DNA of 64,000 bases from Papaver somniferum (taxonomy: Eukaryota; Streptophyta; Magnoliopsida; Ranunculales; Papaveraceae): positions 9,238,001 to 9,302,000 of the forward strand of contig NW_020621936.1 in assembly GCF_003573695.1 (NCBI RefSeq), written 5' to 3'. How positions within the stretch are numbered: the first letter of the stretch is position 1; each line of letters starts with the position of its first letter. The notes below the pieces were generated by a model. That model was not told where the DNA came from, ran no database searches, and was given only the letters and a program-made list of their open reading frames with translations. Below are positions 41,295 to 55,537 of this stretch, piece after piece. A program made the translations under genes and the position numbers.

Positions 41295-43101
41295 CTTTCT
41301 TTGGACGATTCAATTTACATTGAGGTCAATGTAAAGTTTAACTGTGGGGGAGTGGTTAAGCATTTGCATTGTAAATTTTTCATAAAATTTTCAATTTGTT
41401 TTTGTGAATTAGTGCATGAATAACTCCAACTTGTAGTTAGTTTAGAGTCACATGGTATACATGTCGCTAAGATTACATCGAGATTCTCATAAGAGTGACT
41501 GAACTTAGAGATGACAAAGAACGTGATCGGGTTTCTTACTTGTATGAGAGTTAAAATTGGATTTAACCATCCCAGTGGCAAATGAGGTGCAGACTGCATT
41601 CAGTATTAGAGTGTGGTCCCCTATAGTGGAGACACCCAAGTTACATAATGTGAGGCACCGACCTTGAATTCTTTGTACGTGTCTAAATATGTGCTTTTAG
41701 AGTGTGTATCACCGTACGTTAATTTTGGGCATAATGGTGAGCTGCCCAACCTCCCACCAATAGAAGCACTATTTTGATCTCTTGAGTGTTATTTTTATCA
41801 ATCATGATGGTGACATCGAATTTCTAACTTACATACCACTTGTAATCTTGTTCGCAGTTAGCACCATCCACTTTATATCTCTCTACACCAACATCAACAA
41901 GAGGAGCATCACAAATTCGAAGGAAAGTTGAAGACGTTCAAGGTTTACAAGCAACGATACAGAAACGAGCAGTTTTCAGATTCAAGTAAAGCAGCAAGAC
42001 AATGAGCAGAATTTTTATAAGTTGAAAGCTATTGTACAAGAGCGAAAAATATCAATATGAGAGAGTTCGAGAAGTTTATGATATCAAGACATACAAGTTG
42101 TGAAGAATCAAGTGGTAAAGTACTTACACCATTGCCTTTGTACTTGCATTTTTAATTTATCTTTATGTGTATTATTTTCTCTTGTCTCATATTAAAAAAA
42201 AAAAAGAGAGAGACAAGAAAAATTTGTTGTATCATATTCTGCTTCGTTTTTAGTTTTGTTCTTTCAATAAAGCCAATGGAAAGAAGAAATATCCACAATG
42301 AAGTTTCAAGCAACAAGGATTTAGAGGAAAAGAGTTACATTGTCAAGATTCTACGAAGTTCAAGAGTTATCATCAAGAGTTGAAGACCGAAGACGAAGAT
42401 GAAGAAACCGATTAAACCGAAGACGTTTCTATGGATGTTGTGAGAGTGGTGCTAACTGCACGCTGAACGGATAACGAGGTAAGTAAGCATATTCCCACCT
42501 CCGTTAAGTGGTTGATTTCCTTTCTTAGAGAACGTCAGAAAAATGGGTTTTCAAAATGAATAAAAGATGTGGGTTTTCAAAACAATTCGGAGGGTTTTTT
42601 CCTTCCTACCATTCAAGGTGTCGCAGGATTCTCTCTTCATTCCTACCTGGACACATGTGTGACCCATAAAAAGCTATTTATTATTGAGAGCCACTTCATA
42701 AAACCCTTTCTTGTGAGGCAGAGTCGAGACTTTTGATCACTTCAAACCCGAATTTCTTTCGATAAGGGATGGTTATTTCTCTCTCAACTTTTAAGGATGA
42801 GATTGTGTTCATTTATGTGTCTAACTTCTTATGACTAGTGTGCAGAATCTATGTCTTCTTAGCGCGTTGGATGCTATCATTTTGGAGAACTAGTAAGTTG
42901 GAAAAGTAGGTTTTGTGGGTATATCTCTAGTAAATCCTCACGAGACTATAACTCGTCCACTAGGGACACCTAGGGGTTTAAAGGCTTGTTATACGTGCTA
43001 AGTGTGACCGTAGCCTCGACGACACGGAGTTGTATGTATCCTTTAGAATAAGTTTTTTTTGATTTGCTCGAGGACTAGCAAAGTCTAAGAGTGGGGGAAT
43101 T

Positions 43102-45768
43102 TGATAGGTGTCATAAACACCTTCATTTATCTCTATAGTTTATGCTTTCTTTGCTATGTTTTCTCGTGAATTATGTATTTTATGATTACTTTTGAGTTTA
43201 TTAGGTGCAATGGAGTCGTTTGGAGCGAAAGAAGGAGAAATCACTCAAGAAGGGCAATTCATAGGCGAGCTATACTTGGAGCGGGCTAAGGTGCGCGAGA
43301 AGGAGTTGAATTAGGCTGTCGGTTCTATAAAACTGACAAGCCATGTATAATCTGGTTATCCCTTAACCATGAAGTGGGGTGTTGATAGCAGTTTTGGTTC
43401 CTGCACACCCTAAAATTGAGAGAGGAATTTATTTCTTTCATCATTGTCCCTGTTTGAGGGCGGCATCACTACTCTGAGAAAGGAGTGCAGTGCAGCTGCT
43501 GTAAGAGTTCAACGGAAATAACACCGAGATGGAGGGTTGAGTCGTGTGATCTCTCTTCTGCTGATGTTCGAGAAATTCAGGGGAAATTGTGGCTCTGAAA
43601 TGGTTGAATGAATGAGTTCTTTTGAGTTTGAATCATTTGAGAGAAGGAATCGATCGAATCTGAGCTTGAGCGGAGAAGGATCAATGTCAAATGGGTTTGA
43701 TTGAAGCTGATCGAAGAGACCTGGGTTATGATTGAATTGAGAACATGGGTTTCTACAGAATCCGAAATTGATTGGATCTGTGGTGTATAAAGAAGTTCTG
43801 CTGCAACTGGTTTGGTAGAAAGGGGTTTTGATTTCTGGTACGAATTAAGAGATGGGGTTCGCTCGAATTGCAATCTGATGAACTCAAGAAGACAGATGAA
43901 GAAGATGAAGCTATAGAATTGATAGCAGGTAGTGGTGCTTCTATGTGTGCTGCCATGGCTTGATGGTTCTGCAATGGATGGAAGAAATGTTGTTGCTGTG
44001 ATTTGGTGTCTGATGATGATGAGTAAATGGGGATTTGTGGAGTCCTGGCAGGTATCTAAGGCATTGGTGGAATTGCATAATGAGTTTTGCAGCTGCAATT
44101 GCCAGTAGATGACAAGTCAGGGAGAAGCTGAAATGAAGAGAGGCATGTGCAGTGGTGTTGTAGGTGGTTAAGACTGGAGCATAAGGAATCTGGTGCTGTT
44201 GTGCCGAGTAGTAGCAGAAGTGAATGAGTTAGGGAGAGAAGGATATTGCAACTGAGTTAGGTGGTTGCAGGCATGAACTGAAATGGGTAGATGGATTATG
44301 CAGTTGTGTACGAAGCTGAACTAAAAATGCAAGAGGAGAATGAAAGTACATGTAAGACTGAGTTGTTGATGTGGATGCAGTTTGGCAGCAAGTGGAAGAA
44401 GTGCAGTTGTTGAACTGATTCAGTTGAATGATGTACAGGGATTTGTGGTGCAAAGGCTAGTTGTGAACTGAACTTGCAGGCTCGGAGAGGTTTTGATTGC
44501 AGCTACAGATGGTTGTGCAGTGAGCAAATGCAGTGTGTATGTGTTGCAGAAGGCGTATTTGAAGCAGAGGAAGAAGCTATCGATAGATGTATGCTAGGAT
44601 GTTATACAGGGAAAGACTTTGAAATGGCTGAATCGGCCGGAACATGCTAGAAAACAAGCAGAACTCTGCTGGAATCGGATCTTGGTGAGTTAACTCAGTT
44701 GGCCAACTTGACTCACCGATCCAGTAGTTTACTCGGGTGGATCTGGGCTCTGATTTGTGGGCTTGACTTTTGGGGACTCCTTTCTATGTGAAGCAACAGT
44801 GAGCCTATGCGGTGGAGACATGGCTTTGGTTTGGAAATTGGCAGAGAAAGTATAAAGGGGAGATATCTCCCTATTCTATCTCATCTTTTGCCTCTACCTT
44901 TGTTCTATGGTTTAAAACCATGAAAATTTTTATCTTTATTCTTGTTATGAACTCCATGAACATGAGCTAGAGTTTTCTTTTGGTTATGGATTAGTTGGAT
45001 TTCACATAACATGGTTCTTTGATTCAATACATTAGTTTTGTCTCATATTTATAGTTCATGATTCTCTGAAAATATAGTTGTATGATTGACGTATTACAAC
45101 ATGATTGATTATTTGTTTTGTCAAGTTGCAAATTGGTAGAACTTGTAATCACATCTATTGCTAGTTTAGGGTTAATCATCAAGCGATAATCCTTGAACAC
45201 AAGTAGCATAAATATGTTTCTAGGTTGTAGTGATATATCCTTGTATTCATATGTGAATCATGACCTTTGTTCGAATTGTTTGCGCAATGTATTTCCATTG
45301 TGTTGATTAGCCTAATTTCATGAATCTTAATGCTCCATGGGAATTGAACTTGATTAGCGCAAGGCGTCGGGTTATTCTTTTGGTAGAATTCATACTTGCG
45401 TCATTTTACATGTATGTGTGATGAAATCAGGAAATTGCGGGATATTCTTTCGACTAGGTATCTTAGGGCTTTTGATAATGAGAGATTAAATATCAATTCT
45501 AATTATTAAGACAAGAACATGTTAGTGATGAAAACGAAATCCTTAACCAATATCTTTACACCTTGATTTGAGCGTTTTCTTAGTTTTACTTGTTTTTAGA
45601 ATAACTTAGTTTGTAAAAATCAGAAAATCCCCTTTGTTTTGCTATAAGAAACCGAAACATATTGACAATCTAGTCCTCTTTATGTGAACGATCCTTTCTT
45701 GCCCTTGCTTCATTATATTTTGAGTAGTAAGAAAGTGTAATTATTTTTGACGCCTACGACGGCGATCA
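43102..45768 (+). repeat. E3 LTR3 (complete, 2667 bp)
   Basis: Like LTR2. Private changes include loss of GAT near 43711, ACTAAAAATGC for ACTATAAAGAATGC near 44321 and loss of TA near 45716. Confidence 0.9.
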
Positions 45769-45901
45769 AATTTTGGCACCGTTGCCGGGGAGGCAGCGGT
45801 TGTCACTTGTTTTTGGTTTCTTATTTTTGTTTTTAGTTTTTAGTTCTTATTTTCTGGTTTTGACATAGTTTTGAGAACTCTTGTTTCAGGTACTAATTTC
45901 T

Positions 45902-47507
45902 ATGGAAAGAGCATATTGGAACAATTGATACAGTTTCCAACCTCCTCAACTCTATGACGATTTCCCACCACCTATGCGATATGATCGAAACCAATTTATT
46001 GGCTATGATCAATATCCAAGAGCTTATGGTGATTTTCATACATACCAACAACAACCTTGTATTGGGTATGTAAGTCAAGCACCTAGGTGGGACAATTCTA
46101 CTTCCGATTTGCTTTATCCGAGATGTATGCGTGCTATAATTGAACTAGACCAACTTGACAGTGATAAAGGGAACGTCACACAAACCAATTTCTGCAACAC
46201 TTTTTCTTACTCGACTCCGGATCATAGTTATGATCATTCACCCATTCAAAGGGAAGAGTCATGGAAAAGAGAACCTATTGTAGCCAATGGTGGTAAGCGT
46301 GTGAACGTTAGGAAACTTGCACAAAAATTATACAAGTTGGAAGATGATGGAGCCTCGGAAGAGCTTGTCGATGAAATTAGCAGGACCATTCATATGGAGC
46401 TTCAACGACGTCGTGATAAAGGATGGGAAACCGGTGAAGATTCTGATTTCGGTGAGTCTGAAAATGAAGATGATTGTGTTGAAAGGACCAACCTTTGGAG
46501 ATATTTGATAACACTAGTATAGTGGACTCAACTCTTCATCTTTATAATGATCAAACACTTATTCAAAAGGTACATGAGTATGATGAAACTAGTGTTTTAC
46601 AGAATTTCGTTGCAACAAGGTTTGAATCTAATGAAGACGAAGAGGAATATGTTGAAAATTGTGTAGATTAATCAAGCATTGATCTTTATAATGATCAAGA
46701 GCCTATTCAAAGGGTGGAGCTTGAGGATGATGCATTTGTGAGTCTTCTAAAAAGTTCCTTATAGCGAAATTTGGAGCCGCAAAAGAGTATGTGCCTTACA
46801 ACAAAGAGGAGTGTGTTGCCGATATGACCAATATTGTGGAAGACCCAATTGAGCTTGCAAAGGATTGTAGCGAAGATGTTGATGTCGAAACTATAGTTGA
46901 GGCAGGAACCGATGAAGAATGCTTTCAAGGATTGATAGAGGACCATGATATACAAGAGGTAAGTAATAGACTTGAATTTTCTAAGGATGAAGATAATACC
47001 ATAACACAAGAGTTGCAAGGTTTGTCTTTGCTTATTAATTCTTCTCCTTTACCTCTTATTGGTTTGAATGTATGTGCTTCGAGAATATCGTTGAATGACT
47101 TTATTTCTCGATATCCGCCTTTAGAAACATTTGATTCTCACACTATGCAAGTTTGCAAACAAGAAACCATGGAAGTTCCTGAATTTTATGTTCTTTATAC
47201 ACTTCCAAGTGTGGACAAGAATAAGTGTGGGGGAAACTTCTACTGGACTATGTCTTCACTTATGTTTTATATTACTAATATTTGTGTGAAGTTAGTGTTT
47301 GCAAAACAGGTTTTATGGAAGGATTCCCAACTTTTCAGATTATTGGTGTACGGGGAATTCGTCTTGCAAGGATATAGTCGGGCTGACGACTTTAAACCAA
47401 GCGCTGCATGGGAGGCAACCCATAGGTTTTGTATCTCTTATTTTTTTTTTTTCTTGTCTTGTATTTACTTTTTCTTATCGCATATTTTTATAAATTTCCC
47501 ATCTTGA
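45902..47507 (+). pseudogene. E3 INT3 acidic ORF
   Basis: As INT1, but one A is lost from an A6 run near 46750, so the second part is open only from about 46791 to 47507. The QLFRLLVYGEF block is retained. Confidence 0.72.
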
Positions 47508-49332
47508 CTTTCTTTGGACGATTCAATTACATTGAGGTCAATGTAAAGTTTAACTGTGGGGGAGTGGTTAAGCATTTGCATTGTAAATTTTTCATAAAAT
47601 TTTCAATTTGTTTTTGTGAATTAGTGCATGAATAACTCCAACTTGTAGTTAGTTTAGAGTCACATGGTATACATGTCGCTAAGATTACATCGAGATTCTC
47701 ATAAGAGTGACTGAACTTAGAGATGACAAAGAACGTGATCGGGTTTCTTACTTGTATGAGAGTTAAAATTGGATTTAACCATCCCAGTGGCAAATGAGGT
47801 GCAGACTGCATTCAGTATTAGAGGTGTGGTCCCCTATAGTGGAGACTACCCAAGTTACATAATGTGAGGCACCGACCTTGAATTCTTTGTACGTGTCTAA
47901 ATATGTGCTTTTAGAGTGTGTATCACCGTACGTTAATTTTGGGCATAATGGTGAGCTGCCCAACCTCCCACCAATAGAAGCACTATTTGATCTCTTGAGT
48001 GTTATTTTTATCAATCATGATGGTGACATCGAATTTCTAACTTACATACCACTTGTAATCTTGTTCGCAGTTAGCACCATCCACTTTATATCTCTCTACA
48101 CCAACAAACATCAACAAGAGGAGCATCACAAATTCGAAGGAAAGTTGAAGACGTTCAAGGTTTACAAGCAACGATACAGAAACGAGCAGTTTTCAGATTC
48201 AAGTAAAGCAGCAAGACAATGAGCAGAATTTTTATAAGTTGAAAGCTATTGTACAAGAGCGAAAAATATCAATATGAGAGAGTTCGAGAAGTTTATGATA
48301 TCAAGACATACAAGTTGTGAAGAATCAAGTGGTAAAGTACTTACACCATTGCCTTTGTACTTGCATTTTTAATTTATCTTTATGTGTATTATTTTCTCTT
48401 GTCTCATATTAAAAAAAAAAAAAGAGAGAGACAAGAAAAATTTGTTGTATCATATTCTGCTTCGTTTTTAGTTTTGTTCTTTCAATAAAGCCAATGGAAA
48501 GAAGAAATATCCACAATGAAGTTTCAAGCAACAAGGATTTAGAGGAAAAGAGTTACATTGTCAAGATTCTACGAAGTTCAAGAGTTATCATCAAGAGTTA
48601 TCATCAAGAGTTGAAGACCGAAGACGAAGATGAAGAAACCGATTAAACCGAAGACGTTTCTATGGATGTTGTGAGAGTGGTGCTAACTGCACGCTGAACG
48701 GATAACGAGGTAAGTAAGCATATTCCCACCTCCGTTAAGTGGTTGATTTCCTTTCTTAGAGAACGTCAGAAAAATGGGTTTTCAAAATGAATAAAAGATG
48801 TGGGTTTTCAAAACAATTCGGAGGGTTTTTTCCTTCCTACCATTCAAGGTGTCGCAGGATTCTCTCTTCATTCCTGCCTGGACACATGTGTGACCCATAA
48901 AAAGCTATTTATTATTGAGAGCCACTTCATAAAACCCTTTCTTGTGAGGCAGAGTCGAGATTTTTGATCACTTCAAACCCGAATTTCTTTCGATAAGGGA
49001 TGGTTATTTCTCTCTCAACTTTTAAGGATGAGATTGTGTTCATTTATGTGTCTAACTTCTTATGACTAGTGTGCAGAATCTATGTCTTCTTAGCGCGTTG
49101 GATGCTATCATTTTGGAGAACTAGTAAGTTGGAAAAGTAGGTTTTGTGGGTATATCTCTAGTAAATCCTCACGAGACTATAACTCGTCCACTAGGGACAC
49201 CTAGGGGTTTAAAGGCTTGTTATACGTGCTAAGTGTGACCGTAGCCTCGACGACACGGAGTTGTATGTATCCTTTAGAATAAGTTTTTTTTGATTTGCTC
49301 GAGGACTAGCAAAGTCTAAGAGTGGGGGAATT

Positions 49333-52004
49333 TGATAGGTGTCATAAACACCTTCATTTATATCTATAGTTTATGCTTTCTTTGCTATGTTTTCTCGTGA
49401 ATTATGTATTTTGATTACTTTTGAGTTTATTAGGTGCAATGGAGTCGTTTGGAGCGAAAGAAGGAGAAATCACTCAAGAAGGGCAATTCATAGGCGAGCT
49501 ATACTTGGAGCGGGCTAAGGTGCGCGAGAAGGAGTTGAATTAGGCTGTCGGTTCTATAAAACTGACAAGCCATGTATAATCTGGTTATCCCTTAACCATG
49601 AAGTGGGGTGTTGATAGCAGTTTTGGTTCCTGCACACCCTAAAATTGAGAGAGGAATTTATTTCTTTCATCATTGTCCCTGTTTGAGGGCGGCATCACTA
49701 CTCTGAGAAAGGAGTGCAGTGCAGCTGCTGTAAGAGTTCAACGGAAATAACACCGAGATGGAGGGTTGAGTCGTGTGATCTCTCTTCTGCTGATGTTCGA
49801 GAAATTCAGGGGAAATTGTGGCTCTGAAATGGTTGAATGAATGAGTTCTTTTGAGTTTGAATCATTTGAGAGAAGGAATCGATCGAATCTGAGCTTGAGC
49901 GGAGAAGGATCAATGTCAAATGGGTTTGATTGAAGCTGATGATCGAAGAGACCTGGGTTATGATTGAATTGAGAACATGGGTTTCTACAGAATCCGAAAT
50001 TGATTGGATCTGTGGTGTATAAAGAAGTTCTGCTGCAACTGGTTTGGTAGAAAGGGGTTTTGATTTCTGGTACGAATTAAGAGATGGGGTTCGCTCGAAT
50101 TGCAATCTGATGAACTCAAGAAGACAGATGAAGAAGATGAAGCTATAGAATTGATAGCAGGTAGTGGTGCTTCTATGTGTGCTGCCATGGCTTGATGGTT
50201 CTGCAATGGATGGAAGAAAATGTTGTTGCTGTGATTTGGTGTCTGATGATGATGAGTAAATGGGGATTTGTGGAGTCCTGGCAGGTATCTAAGGCATTGG
50301 TGGAATTGCATAATGAGTTTTGCAGCTGCAATTGCCAGTAGATGACAAGTCAGGGAGAAGCTGAAATGAAGAGAGGCATGTGCAGTGGTGTTGTAGGTGG
50401 TTAAGACTGGAGCATAAGGAATCTGGTGCTGTTGTGCCGAGTAGTAGCAGAAGTGAATGAGTTAGGGAGAGAAGGATATTGCAACTGAGTTAGGTGGTTG
50501 CAGGCATGAACTGAAATGGGTAGATGGATTATGCAGTTGTGTACGAAGCTGAACTATAAAGAATGCAAGAGGAGAATGAAAGTACATGTAAGACTGAGTT
50601 GTTGATGTGGATGCAGTTTGGCAGCAAGTGGAAGAAGTGCAGTTGTTGAACTGATTCAGTTGAATGATGTACAGGGATTTGTGGTGCAAAGGCTAGTTGT
50701 GAACTGAACTTGCAGGCTCGGAGAGGTTTTGATTGCAGCTACAGATGGTTGTGCAGTGAGCAAATGCAGTGTGTATGTGTTGCAGAAGGCGTATTTGAAG
50801 CAGAGGAAGAAGCTATCGATAGATGTATGCTAGGATGTTATACAGGGAAAGACTTTGAAATGGCTGAATCGGCCGGAACATGCTAGAAAACAAGCAGAAC
50901 TCTGCTGGAATCGGATCTTGGTGAGTTAACTCAGTTGGCCAACTTGACTCACCGATCCAGTAGTTTACTCGGGTGGATCTGGGCTCTGATTTGTGGGCTT
51001 GACTTTTGGGGACTCCTTTCTATGTGAAGCAACAGTGAGCCTATGCGGTGGAGACATGGCTTTGGTTTGGAAATTGGCAGAGAAAGTATAAAGGGGAGAT
51101 ATCTCCCTATTCTATCTCATCTTTTGCCTCTACCTTTGTTCTATGGTTTAAAACCATGAAAATTTTTATCTTTATTCTTGTTATGAACTCCATGAACATG
51201 AGCTAGAGTTTTCTTTTGGTTATGGATTAGTTGGATTTCACATAACATGGTTCTTTGATTCAATACATTAGTTTTGTCTCATATTTATAGTTCATGATTC
51301 TCTGAAAATATAGTTGTATGATTGACGTATTACAACATGATTGATTATTTGTTTTGTCAAGTTGCAAATTGGTAGAACTTGTAATCACATCTATTGCTAG
51401 TTTAGGGTTAATCATCAAGCGATAATCCTTGAACACAAGTAGCATAAATATGTTTCTAGGTTGTAGTGATATATCCTTGTATTCATATGTGAATCATGAC
51501 CTTTGTTCGAATTGTTTGCGCAATGTATTTCCATTGTGTTGATTAGCCTAATTTCATGAATCTTAATGCTCCATGGGAATTGAACTTGATTAGCGCAAGG
51601 CGTCGGGTTATTCTTTGGTAGAATTCATACTTGCGTCATTTTACATGTATGTGTGATGAAATCAGGAAATTGCGGGATATTCTTTCGACTAGGTATCTTA
51701 GGGCTTTTGATAATGAGAGATTAAATATCAATTCTAATTATTAAGACAAGAACATGTTAGTGATGAAAACGAAATCCTTAACCAATATCTTTACACCTTG
51801 ATTTGAGCGTTTTCTTAGTTTTACTTGTTTTTAGAATAACTTAGTTTGTAAAAATCAGAAAATCCCCTTTGTTTTGCTATAAGAAACCGAAACATATTGA
51901 CAATCTAGTCCTCTTTATGTGAACGATCCTTTCTTGCCCTTGCTTCATTATATTTTTGAGTAGTAAGAAAGTGTAATTATTTTTGACGCCTACGACGGCG
52001 ATCA
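49333..52004 (+). repeat. E3 LTR4 (complete, 2672 bp)
   Basis: Like LTR2 and LTR3, with a small private difference such as TTCTTTGGTAG for TTCTTTTGGTAG near 51613. Confidence 0.9.
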
Positions 52005-52137
52005 AATTTTGGCACCGTTGCCGGGGAGGCAGCGGTTGTCACTTGTTTTTGGTTTCTTATTTTTGTTTTTAGTTTTTAGTTCTTATTTTCTGGTTTTGAC
52101 ATAGTTTTGAGAACTCTTGTTTCAGGTACTAATTTCT

Positions 52138-53738
52138 ATGGAAAGAGCATATTGGAACAATTGATACAGTTTCCAACCTCCTCAACTCTATGACGATTTC
52201 CCACCACCTATGCGATATGATCGAAACCAATTTATTGGCTATGATCAATATCCAAGAGCTTATGGTGATTTTCATACATACCAACAACAACCTTGTATTG
52301 GGTATGTAAGTCAAGCACCTAGGTGGGACAATTCTACTTCCGATTTGCTTTATCCGAGATGTATGCGTGCTATAATTGAACTAGACCAACTTGACAGTGA
52401 TAAAGGGAACGTCACACAAACCAATTTCTGCAACACTTTTTCTTACTCGACTCCGGATCATAGTTATGATCATTCACCCATTCAAAGGGAAGAGTCATGG
52501 AAAAGAGAACCTATTGTAGCCAATGGTGGTAAGCGTGTGAACGTTAGGAAACTTGCACAAAATTATACAAGTTGGAAGATGATGGAGCCTCGGAAGAGCT
52601 TGTCGATGAAATTAGCAGGACCATTCATATGGAGCTTCAACGACGTCGTGATAAAGGATGGGAAACCGGTGAAGATTCTGATTTCGGTGAGTCTGAAAAT
52701 GAAGATGATTGTGTTGAAAGGACCAACCTTTGGAGATATTTGATAACACTAGTATAGTGGACTCAACTCTTCATCTTTATAATGATCAAACACTTATTCA
52801 AAAGGTACATGAGTATGATGAAACTAGTGTTTTACAGAATTTCGTTGCAACAAGGTTTGAATCTAATGAAGACGAAGAGGAATATGTTGAAAATTGTGTA
52901 GATTAATCAAGCATTGATCTTTATAATGATCAAGAGCCTATTCAAAGGGTGGAGCTTGAGGATGATGCATTTGTGAGTCTTCTAAAAAGTTCCTTATAGC
53001 GAAATTTGGAGCCGCAAAAGAGTATGTGCCTTACAACAAAGAGGAGTGTGTTGCCGATATGACCAATATTGTGGAAGACCCAATTGAGCTTGCAAAGGAT
53101 TGTAGCGAAGATGTTGATGTCGAAACTATAGTTGAGGCAGGAACCGATGAAGAATGCTTTCAAGGATTGATAGAGGACCATGATATACAAGAGGTAAGTA
53201 ATAGACTTGAATTTTCTAAGGATGAAGATAATACCATAACACAAGAGTTGCAAGGTTTGTCTTTGCTTATTAATTCTTCTCCTTTACCTCTTATTGGTTT
53301 GAATGTATGTGCTTCGAGAATATCGTTGAATGACTTTATTTCTCGATATCCGCCTTTAGAAACATTTGATTCTCACACTATGCAAGTTTGCAAACAAGAA
53401 ACCATGGAAGTTCCTGAATTTTATGTTCTTTATACACTTCCAAGTGTGGACAAGAATAAGTGTGGGGGAAACTTCTACTGGACTATGTCTTCACTTATGT
53501 TTTATACTAATATTTGTGTGAAGTTAGTGTTTGCAAAACGGTTTTATGGAAGGATTCCCAACTTTTCAGATTATTGGTGTACGGGGAATTCGTCTTGCAA
53601 GGATATAGTCGGGCTGACGACTTTAAACCAAGCGCTGCATGGGAGGCAACCCATAGGTTTTGTATCTCTTATTTTTTATTTTTCTTGTCTTGTATTTACT
53701 TTTTCTTATCGCATATTTTTATAAATTTCCCATCTTGA
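52138..53738 (+). pseudogene. E3 INT4 acidic ORF, most decayed copy
   Basis: In addition to the common faults it lacks an A near 52562 (frame change in the first part), an A near 52986, a TTA-type triplet near 53506 and an A near 53539. The conserved block is therefore split between two frames (53026-53724 and 53514-53738). Confidence 0.72.
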
Positions 53739-55537
53739 CTTTCTTTGGACGATTCAATTTACATTGAGGTCAATGTAAAGTTTAACTGTGGGGGAGTGGT
53801 TAAGCATTTGCATTGTAAATTTTTCATAAAATTTTCAATTTGTTTTTGTGAATTAGTGCATGAATAACTCCAACTTGTAGTTAGTTTAGAGTCACATGGT
53901 ATACATGTCGCTAAGATTACATCGAGATTCTCATAAGAGTGACTGAACTTAGAGATGACAAAGAACGTGATCGGGTTTCTTACTTGTATGAGAGTTAAAA
54001 TTGGATTTAACCATCCCAGTGGCAAATGAGGTGCAGACTGCATTCAGTATTAGAGGTGTGGTCCCCTATAGTGGAGACTACCCAAGTTACATAATGTGAG
54101 GCACCGACCTTGAATTCTTTGTACGTGTCTAAATATGTGCTTTTAGAGTGTGTATCACCGTACGTTAATTTTGGGCATAATGGTGAGCTGCCCAACCTCC
54201 CACCAATAGAAGCACTATTTGATCTCTTGAGTGTTATTTTTATCAATCATGATGGTGACATCGAATTTCTAACTTACATACCACTTGTAATCTTGTTCGC
54301 AGTTAGCACCATCCACTTTATATCTCTCTACACCAACATCAACAAGAGGAGCATCACAAATTCGAAGGAAAGTTGAAGACGTTCAAGGTTTACAAGCAAC
54401 GATACAGAAACGAGCAGTTTTCAGATTCAAGTAAAGCAGCAAGACAATGAGCAGAATTTTTATAAGTTGAAAGCTATTGTACAAGAGCGAAAAATATCAA
54501 TATGAGAGAGTTCGAGAAGTTTATGATATCAAGACATACAAGTTGTGAAGAATCAAGTGGTAAAGTACTTACACATTGCCTTTGTACTTGCATTTTTAAT
54601 TTATCTTTATGTGTATTATTTCTCTTGTCTCATATTAAAAAAAAAAAAGAGACAAGAAAAATTTGTTGTATCATATTCTGCTTCGTTTTTAGTTTTGTTC
54701 TTTCAATAAAGCCAATGGAAAGAAGAAATATCCACAATGAAGTTTCAAGCAACAAGGATTAGAGGAAAAGAGTTACATGTCAGATTCTACGAAGTTCAAG
54801 AGTTATCATCAAGAGTTGAAGACCGAAGACGAAGATGAAGAAACCGATTAAACCGAAGACGTTTCTATGGATGTTGTGAGAGTGGTGCTAACTGCACGCT
54901 GAACGGATAACGAGGTAAGTAAGCATATTCCCACCTCCGTTAAGTGGTTGATTTCCTTTCTTAGAGAACGTCAGAAAAATGGGTTTTCAAAATGAATAAA
55001 AGATGTGGGTTTTCAAAACAATTCGGAGGGTTTTTTCCTTCCTACCATTCAAGGTGTCGCAGGATTCTCTCTTCATTCCTACCTGGACACATGTGTGACC
55101 CATAAAAAGCTATTTATTATTGAGAGCCACTTCATAAAACCCTTTCTTGTGAGGCAGAGTCGAGACTTTTGATCACTTCAAACCCGAATTTCTTTCGATA
55201 AGGGATGGTTATTTCTCTCTCAACTTTTAAGGATGAGATTGTGTTCATTTATGTGTCTAACTTCTTATGACTAGTGTGCAGAATCTATGTCTTCTTAGCG
55301 CGTTGGATGCTATCATTTTGGAGAACTAGTAAGTTGGAAAAGTAGGTTTTGTGGGTATATCTCTAGTAAATCCTCACGAGACTATAACTCGTCCACTAGG
55401 GACACCTAGGGGTTTAAAGGCTTGTTATACGTGCTAAGTGTGACCGTAGCCTCGACGACACGGAGTTGTATGTATCCTTTAGAATAAGTTTTTTTTGATT
55501 TGCTCGAGGACTAGCAAAGTCTAAGAGTGGGGGAATT

